A stretch of 64,000 bases of DNA. It comes from Muribaculaceae bacterium. Lineage in GTDB: Bacteria; Bacteroidota; Bacteroidia; Bacteroidales; Muribaculaceae. Below, piece after piece: positions 59,677 to 64,000 of this stretch. The stretch's first letter is position 1. The number at the start of each line of letters is the position of its first letter. A program made the translations under genes and the position numbers. The stretch lies in assembly GCA_017557625.1 (NCBI GenBank), contig JAFYYG010000066.1, forward strand, positions 62,001 to 126,000, read 5' to 3'. The notes beneath the pieces were generated by a model. It had not been told where the DNA came from. It did no database searches and saw nothing but the letters and a program-made list of their open reading frames with translations.

Positions 59677-61170
59677 ATGAAGAAATTCTTACTTCTCGCA
59701 GCTTTCTTTGCTGCATTCACGATGAGCGCTCAGGAGTTCACACTCACTGAAGTAACTAGCACTAACAATGTGCCTACTGACAAAGCTAACAACCGTCAGG
59801 GCTTCGGCATGGACGGCGCATTTGTTGTTATGGACAAAGTGCTTGGCCAAATCAATGCCTTCAACGCTGAAGATGGCTCTTTGATTGGCACCCTCGAGAC
59901 TGGTGCTACCGCTTCTTGGCCCGCAATCACTCGCGACGAGGCAGGCAACATCATCGCACGCGTTGACAACAGCTGGCCTGGCAGCTTCATGGGTGACACT
60001 GTTATCATGAAGATTTTCCCTGTTGGCAGTAATACCCCAATTGATGTTGAGGCCAACATCTTTGCTGACTTTGAGGCAGAGAATGGTCGTTGCGACTTCT
60101 TCGGCTTTGTTGAAGGCAACGTAATGGAAGAGGGTATTCTTTGGCTTGTAACAGCCAAATCTACCGGTATCCTGAAGGTGCCTTTCGTTGAGGGTGAGAT
60201 CGATGGCGACCATATCGCTCTGTTCCCAATTGACGGCGCAGCTCTTAATCCAACCAGCTCTACAGTGGTTAACCCCTACTATACTGTTGATGGTGAGAGA
60301 CGCTACATGCTGTGGACCCGCAACGCTCAACCCATTGACCTGGTAATGAACGAGGACGAGGACGGCTTCATTGGCGTTAACTTCACTCTGCCTAACAAGG
60401 GCGCTACCAACGGCTGCTTCCCATTCGCATTTGGCGGCAAGGATCTGGTTCTCTACACCACTCTGCCTAACTACGGCAACGCTTGGGCTATCGCCGAGAA
60501 GGGTGCTGATGAACCTATCGCATTTGTTTCTGAGGAGGCTGGTTTCTTAACCAATGGCTTCCAGTGCAACTGGCTCAACGCTGAGGTTGTTAGCCCCACT
60601 AAGGCTATCATTTATCAGTACTTCCCTGGCAACTTCTTCAAGACCTACGAGCTCACTTTACCAGAAGAGGAACCAAATGATGAGATTACCGAGGCTTACT
60701 TGGTTGGTTCTTTCAACGACTGGAATCAAGGCGAAGGTGGTGGCCGCGTAGCATTTGAGGATGTTGACGGTGTTCTTACCGCTGACGGCGTAGAATTTGA
60801 GGCAGGCGCAGAGTTCAAGGTTATCGTTCCTACTGAGGACGGTGGCTGGACATGGCTTGGTGGCGAGGATGCCAACGGTGTTGGTTACTTCCTGATCAAT
60901 AGCGACTTGATGGGTGCTCCTATCACTTTGTGCGACGGTGCAAACTTCCGTATGGAGAATGCAGGTACTTTCACGCTTAAGATTTTTGAGCTTGACAAGG
61001 CAGGTAATTATTTCTTGGAAGTTACCGAGTCAGAAAACACTGCTATTGAGACCATCGCTACCGATAAGGTTGACAACAACTGGTACAACCTCCAGGGTGT
61101 TAAGTTCAATGGCATGCCAAGCGTTCCTGGCATCTACATCAACAACGGCAAGAAAGTTATTGTTAAGTAA
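59677..61170 (+). CDS. Secreted protein with SusE/F-like binding domain and C-terminal tail
   Basis: This 497-residue protein has a signal peptide (MKKFLLLAAFFAAFTMSAQ). Residues 20-330 are beta-rich with regular blades (GFGMDGAFVVMDKVLGQINAF, GRCDFFGFVEG), consistent with a propeller-like domain related to secreted DUF4623-type proteins. That link is tentative. Residues 345-455 are a SusE/F-like binding domain (AYLVGSFNDWNQG, FKVIVPTEDGGWTWLGG) sharing an identical GGEDANGVGYFLIN with the protein at 22039. The tail NWYNLQGVKFNG ... YINNGKKVIVK is the same C-terminal tail as in that protein. It has its own strong promoter and terminator. It probably binds alpha-glucan at the surface. Confidence 0.85.
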   Translation: MKKFLLLAAFFAAFTMSAQEFTLTEVTSTNNVPTDKANNRQGFGMDGAFVVMDKVLGQINAFNAEDGSLIGTLETGATASWPAITRDEAGNIIARVDNSWPGSFMGDTVIMKIFPVGSNTPIDVEANIFADFEAENGRCDFFGFVEGNVMEEGILWLVTAKSTGILKVPFVEGEIDGDHIALFPIDGAALNPTSSTVVNPYYTVDGERRYMLWTRNAQPIDLVMNEDEDGFIGVNFTLPNKGATNGCFPFAFGGKDLVLYTTLPNYGNAWAIAEKGADEPIAFVSEEAGFLTNGFQCNWLNAEVVSPTKAIIYQYFPGNFFKTYELTLPEEEPNDEITEAYLVGSFNDWNQGEGGGRVAFEDVDGVLTADGVEFEAGAEFKVIVPTEDGGWTWLGGEDANGVGYFLINSDLMGAPITLCDGANFRMENAGTFTLKIFELDKAGNYFLEVTESENTAIETIATDKVDNNWYNLQGVKFNGMPSVPGIYINNGKKVIVK

Positions 61171-61187
61171 TTGTTTCTTACATAAAT

Positions 61188-61221
61188 AAAAAATGCACTC
61201 GCATCGCGGGTGCATTTTTTT
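61188..61221 (+). terminator. Terminator of the secreted binding-protein gene
   Basis: TGCACTCGC (61194-61202) pairs with GCGGGTGCA (61206-61214), one G-T pair, 3-nt loop, followed by TTTTTT. A-rich flanks allow use from both sides. Confidence 0.9.
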
Positions 61222-61318
61222 ATTGATAGGAGTGGCTAGGAATGGCTGGGAATGACTATGAATGCGCATAATCACTTGATACATGGCTGTAAACACTTAA
61301 CCAAGGCACGCCTTGTCC

Positions 61319-62119
61319 CTACTTATGACTTACCTCATTGGTGTAAAGCATTCGTACTTGGGGCACTTTGTTGAACATCTCAGTGGCGCGGTGGGGGTCG
61401 GTGGCACTCCACATTGCCATGGGGATGTTGCAGATCTTAATGAACCATCGTGTAGAGCGGCTACTGTTGTAAGTGTCGCGGCCCATCGTCACCATCTCTA
61501 TACGTGGTTCGTCGCTGCAGAACAGGTGTTTGATGTCCTGCCAAATCACTGTGCCTGGTGTGAAGGCCTCCTCGCTGAGCATTGCCTGCTTGAAGCCGGC
61601 TTTTGTGACCTCCTTGTAGCGCTGTATCGAGAAGCACTCTACAATCATGCGGTCTTTGAGTTTAGGGAAGTATTTCTCGAGGATGGCAGGGTCATCGGTC
61701 TTGTCAACGACGAAGATGAGGTCGGGATGAGAAAGGAATATTTCGTTGATTTCCCGCCAGGTGAGGGGGGTGTAGGTCTTGCCGTTCTTGCCTCGCAGTG
61801 GTGCGGCAGTGAACTCGCCGATATGTGGTGGGTCGCATGAATAAATGGTGTCAATCATGTCATCGCTGGAGTGGAACGCCAGTGGCTCACCCTCGGGCGA
61901 TACCACGATGTCAAGCTCAATGTATTTAACTCCGCAGGCAATGGCATGCTCCACCGCCTCGCGGCTGTTGGTGTAGGTTAGCGAGTCGATATTGCCGCCA
62001 GCATGAGCAGCAATCACGTGCTCGGGCAGTGCGGGCTCATTGGCACGCACATAAAGCAGCAGCGCTCCCGCCAGCACCAAAATAACACCTGTCGTGTATA
62101 GAAAAATCTTCTTTTTCAA
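61319..62119 (-). CDS. Membrane-anchored glycerophosphodiester phosphodiesterase family protein
   Basis: This 266-residue protein has an N-terminal hydrophobic anchor or signal (FLYTTGVILVLAGALLLYV). The GDPD fold motifs follow: HVIAAHAGG with His39, NSREAVEHAIACGVKYIELDI with Glu68 and Asp70, and LAFHS with His83. The first motif is HAGG where most family members have HRG, and the metal-site Glu/Asp pair is kept. It should hydrolyse glycerophosphodiesters in the periplasm. Substrate and exact activity are uncertain because of the altered first motif and the short C-terminal part. It is a lone gene facing the terminator of the binding-protein gene. Confidence 0.82.
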   Translation of the reverse strand: MKKKIFLYTTGVILVLAGALLLYVRANEPALPEHVIAAHAGGNIDSLTYTNSREAVEHAIACGVKYIELDIVVSPEGEPLAFHSSDDMIDTIYSCDPPHIGEFTAAPLRGKNGKTYTPLTWREINEIFLSHPDLIFVVDKTDDPAILEKYFPKLKDRMIVECFSIQRYKEVTKAGFKQAMLSEEAFTPGTVIWQDIKHLFCSDEPRIEMVTMGRDTYNSSRSTRWFIKICNIPMAMWSATDPHRATEMFNKVPQVRMLYTNEVSHK

Positions 62120-62215
62120 GGCAGTAGGATAGAAATGTGTAAAAACAAAATAAAGGGCAAAGTGTCAAGCATCTAATGCACTTAACACTTAACCCTTATA
62201 ACTTGAAACTTATTA

Positions 62216-63181
62216 TCAGTCTTCCTTAATCTCCCAGCCTAGTGCTGATGCGCCGAGCACGGCGGCATCGCTCTCTTTGAGCTCGCTGATGAGGATTTTC
62301 ACCTTGCCTTTGAACACCTTCATGATGTTCTTGTCGAAGGCTTCACGTATGGGGTTCATGATGTAGTCGCCGCTCTTGGTCAATCCACCAAAGATTACGA
62401 AAGCCTCAGGACTTGAGAAGGTGACGAAGTCGGCAAGTGCCTCACCGAGGATGGTGCCTGTGTAGTTGAAGATGTCGATAGCAAGCTTGTCGCCCTTTAC
62501 AGCGCAGTCATACACGTCCTTAGAGGTGATGCTCTCGATGTCGTAGTCACGCAGCAGCGACTCCTCGTCGCGGATTTCGAGGAACTCGCGGGCTGTGCGT
62601 GCCACACCTGTTGCCGAACAGTAAGCCTCAAGGCAGCCAGTGCGTCCGCAGCCACACACGCGACCGTTGTTGCGCTTCATAATCACGTGTCCAAGTTCAC
62701 CAGCAAAGCCGTCATGGCCATAAACCATCTGTCCGTTAACCACAATACCGCTTCCCACACCAGTGCCGAGGGTTATCATGATGAAATCTTTGAGACCGCG
62801 AGCTGCGCCGTAGGTCATCTCACCGATAGCGGCAGCGTTGGCGTCGTTGGTGATTACGCAAGGGATGCCAAACTTTTTTGTGATGAGGTCGGCAAGGGGT
62901 ATTGGAGTTGGCCAAGGCAGATTCACGCCGTCTTCTATCACGCCGGTAAAGTAGTTGGCGTTAGGCGCGCCGATGCCTATGCCATTGATTTTTCCCTCTG
63001 CATCGTTAGCCACGATGATGCGGTTGATTTCGGTGTAGAGTTCATCAATGTAGTCCTCAATCTTTGAGTGTTTGCCAGTTTTGATAGAACTACTGGCGAT
63101 AACAGTACCGCGAGCGTCAACGATGCCAAAAGCGGTGTTGGTGCCGCCCATGTCGATTCCGATTACAAATGGTTTTGCCAT
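62216..63181 (-). CDS. ROK family sugar kinase (glucokinase-like)
   Basis: The ATG at 63181 is chosen because MAKPFVIGIDMGGTNTAFG begins the ROK ATP-binding core. A 23-residue upstream extension is basic and unlike the family. The 321-residue protein has the phosphate motif IDMGGTN, TNDANAAAIGE, LGTGVGSGIV, the ROK motif GELGHVIM and the zinc motif CGCGRTGCLEAYCS. It should phosphorylate glucose or a related hexose with ATP in the cytosol. It lies 69 nt downstream of the TonB-dependent receptor gene on the same strand, consistent with a carbohydrate role. Confidence 0.92.
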   Translation of the reverse strand: MAKPFVIGIDMGGTNTAFGIVDARGTVIASSSIKTGKHSKIEDYIDELYTEINRIIVANDAEGKINGIGIGAPNANYFTGVIEDGVNLPWPTPIPLADLITKKFGIPCVITNDANAAAIGEMTYGAARGLKDFIMITLGTGVGSGIVVNGQMVYGHDGFAGELGHVIMKRNNGRVCGCGRTGCLEAYCSATGVARTAREFLEIRDEESLLRDYDIESITSKDVYDCAVKGDKLAIDIFNYTGTILGEALADFVTFSSPEAFVIFGGLTKSGDYIMNPIREAFDKNIMKVFKGKVKILISELKESDAAVLGASALGWEIKED

Positions 63182-63250
63182 AATGTCTTTTGATTTTAAT
63201 GAGTTAATATATCTTTTTCTTGTCTTCTTGTTCTCTTGTTCTCTCCTCAC

Positions 63251-64000
63251 TTAGAAATTCATTGTCAGTCTCACATTGAACTGTCGGCGGGTGAGATAGT
63301 TGGGCACGGCATACTGGATGCGGTTCACGTCGGTAACCCAGTAGTAGCTACTCACGTTGCTGATGTCTAGCAAGTTGAACACGTCAAGGCCCAGCCATAT
63401 GCTCTTGAAGTGACTGAAGAATCCCGATGCTGGCTTGTGGTCCTCGCCGAGTAAAAGATAGGCCAAACCAATATCTACACGTTTGTATGACGGTTGGCGG
63501 AAGTAGCCCTCGTCGCGGGTGCGCAACGGGGCAGTGGTGGGAAGACCATCGCTTATGATGCCCTTGAGGCTGAACTTGATGCGCGGGTACTTAGGGAAAT
63601 AGTCAGTGAAGAATATTGCCACGCTATAGCGCTGGTCGGTAGGCAGTGGCACTTTCACGCCATTGAGGTCCTCTTGCGTCTTCATCAGCGAGAAGCTGAT
63701 CCATGAGTCGGTACCTTCCACAAACTGTCCGAAAATCTTGAAGTCGAGACCAGCGATGTAGCCCTTAGATGAGTTCTCACCGCTGTAGTTCATCTTGAGA
63801 TTGTCAACCTCGTAGGGAATAAGGTTGCTCAGGTTCTTGTAATACACCTCGGCGGTGAGCTTGAAGGGGCGGTTCAGTGCTCGGAACGAGTAGTCGCCGC
63901 CGAGTATAACATGGATGCTTCGCTGCGACTTGATGTCGCGGTTGAGCGTTATCACCGAGTTTCCGTATTCGTCAATAGTCTGGATGCGGTATTCCTTGTA
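63251..64000 (-). CDS. TonB-dependent receptor, C-terminal part (partial)
   Basis: The frame is open to the right edge (249 residues visible). It shows the end of a TonB-dependent receptor barrel: FKLTAEVYYKNLSNLIPYEV, GYIAGLDFKIFGQF, WISFSLMKTQEDL, RIKFSLKGIISDGLP, SIWLGLDVFNLLDISNVSSYYWV and a final FNVRLTMNF ending in Phe. The N-terminal plug is outside the window, so substrate class cannot be judged. Confidence 0.85.
   Translation of the reverse strand, partial: YKEYRIQTIDEYGNSVITLNRDIKSQRSIHVILGGDYSFRALNRPFKLTAEVYYKNLSNLIPYEVDNLKMNYSGENSSKGYIAGLDFKIFGQFVEGTDSWISFSLMKTQEDLNGVKVPLPTDQRYSVAIFFTDYFPKYPRIKFSLKGIISDGLPTTAPLRTRDEGYFRQPSYKRVDIGLAYLLLGEDHKPASGFFSHFKSIWLGLDVFNLLDISNVSSYYWVTDVNRIQYAVPNYLTRRQFNVRLTMNF

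Overview
The window reads as a chromosomal segment of a Bacteroidota bacterium, most likely a gut or rumen Bacteroidales (Prevotellaceae/Muribaculaceae-like). The signs are the many promoters of the Bacteroides type (TTTG, 19-21 nt, TAnnTTTG), the near absence of Shine-Dalgarno sequences, BACON domains, a lipoprotein serpin, a short CstA, SusE/F-like starch-binding domains with a conserved C-terminal tail, dockerin-like modules, and a TonB-dependent receptor at the right edge. This placement is inference; there is no rRNA in the window.

Layout. 0-6.3 kb: end of an SLC13 permease, an unknown membrane protein, a lipoprotein, an alginate-export-like porin, a large membrane SpoIIE phosphatase fused to an anti-sigma-type kinase domain, and a YdeI-like protein. 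6.4-9.6 kb: a serpin, a 33-bp iteron-like array and a DUF4143 ATPase. 9.6-22 kb: a STAS protein directly before a 2,414-residue C-A-T-C-A-T-R nonribosomal peptide synthetase, a broken SUMF1 fragment, an intact dockerin-SUMF1 protein, a MATE exporter and a secreted GH13 amylase. 22-23.7 kb: a secreted Fn3/starch-binding protein. 24-41.7 kb: about 15 minus-strand genes that look like a type VII (ESX/WXG100) secretion locus. It has an FtsK/EssC-type ATPase, four small WXG100-sized proteins carrying W-x-D, an HExxH protein ending in a W-x-D domain, a large helical Gly/Asn-rich protein, three FHA proteins (one with a VWA-like periplasmic domain), a PP2C phosphatase, a MORN-repeat Ser/Thr kinase and a BACON-beta-barrel outer-membrane protein. 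42-43.3 kb: an AtoE-type fatty-acid transporter. 44.3-48.3 kb: a small island between tRNA-Leu and a 17-bp copy of its 3' end, holding a dockerin/caspase-like/DUF285 surface protein. 49-64 kb: M13 metallopeptidase, a calcium-repeat C39-like cysteine peptidase without signal peptide, a short UvrA, an outer-membrane barrel, CstA, tRNA-Arg, secreted proteins, a glycerophosphodiesterase, a ROK kinase and a TonB-dependent receptor end.

How the genes may work together. The FtsK ATPase and W-x-D proteins supply the motor and substrates of an ESX-like exporter. The FHA, kinase and phosphatase proteins look like a phospho-switch with periplasmic sensor ends, and the BACON-barrel is a candidate for the outer-membrane step that a Gram-negative version would need. 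Separately, the NRPS ends in a reductase and so probably releases an N-acylated dipeptide aldehyde or a cyclised derivative. With the serpin nearby, two independent protease-inhibitor strategies lie within 11 kb. The STAS protein and the SpoIIE/kinase fusion may form a partner switch.

The intergenic DNA holds several small repeat families (hairpins, 80-bp and 173-bp inverted-repeat elements, GA-rich microrepeats), reported separately. All functional statements rest on reading motifs by eye; no database search was possible.
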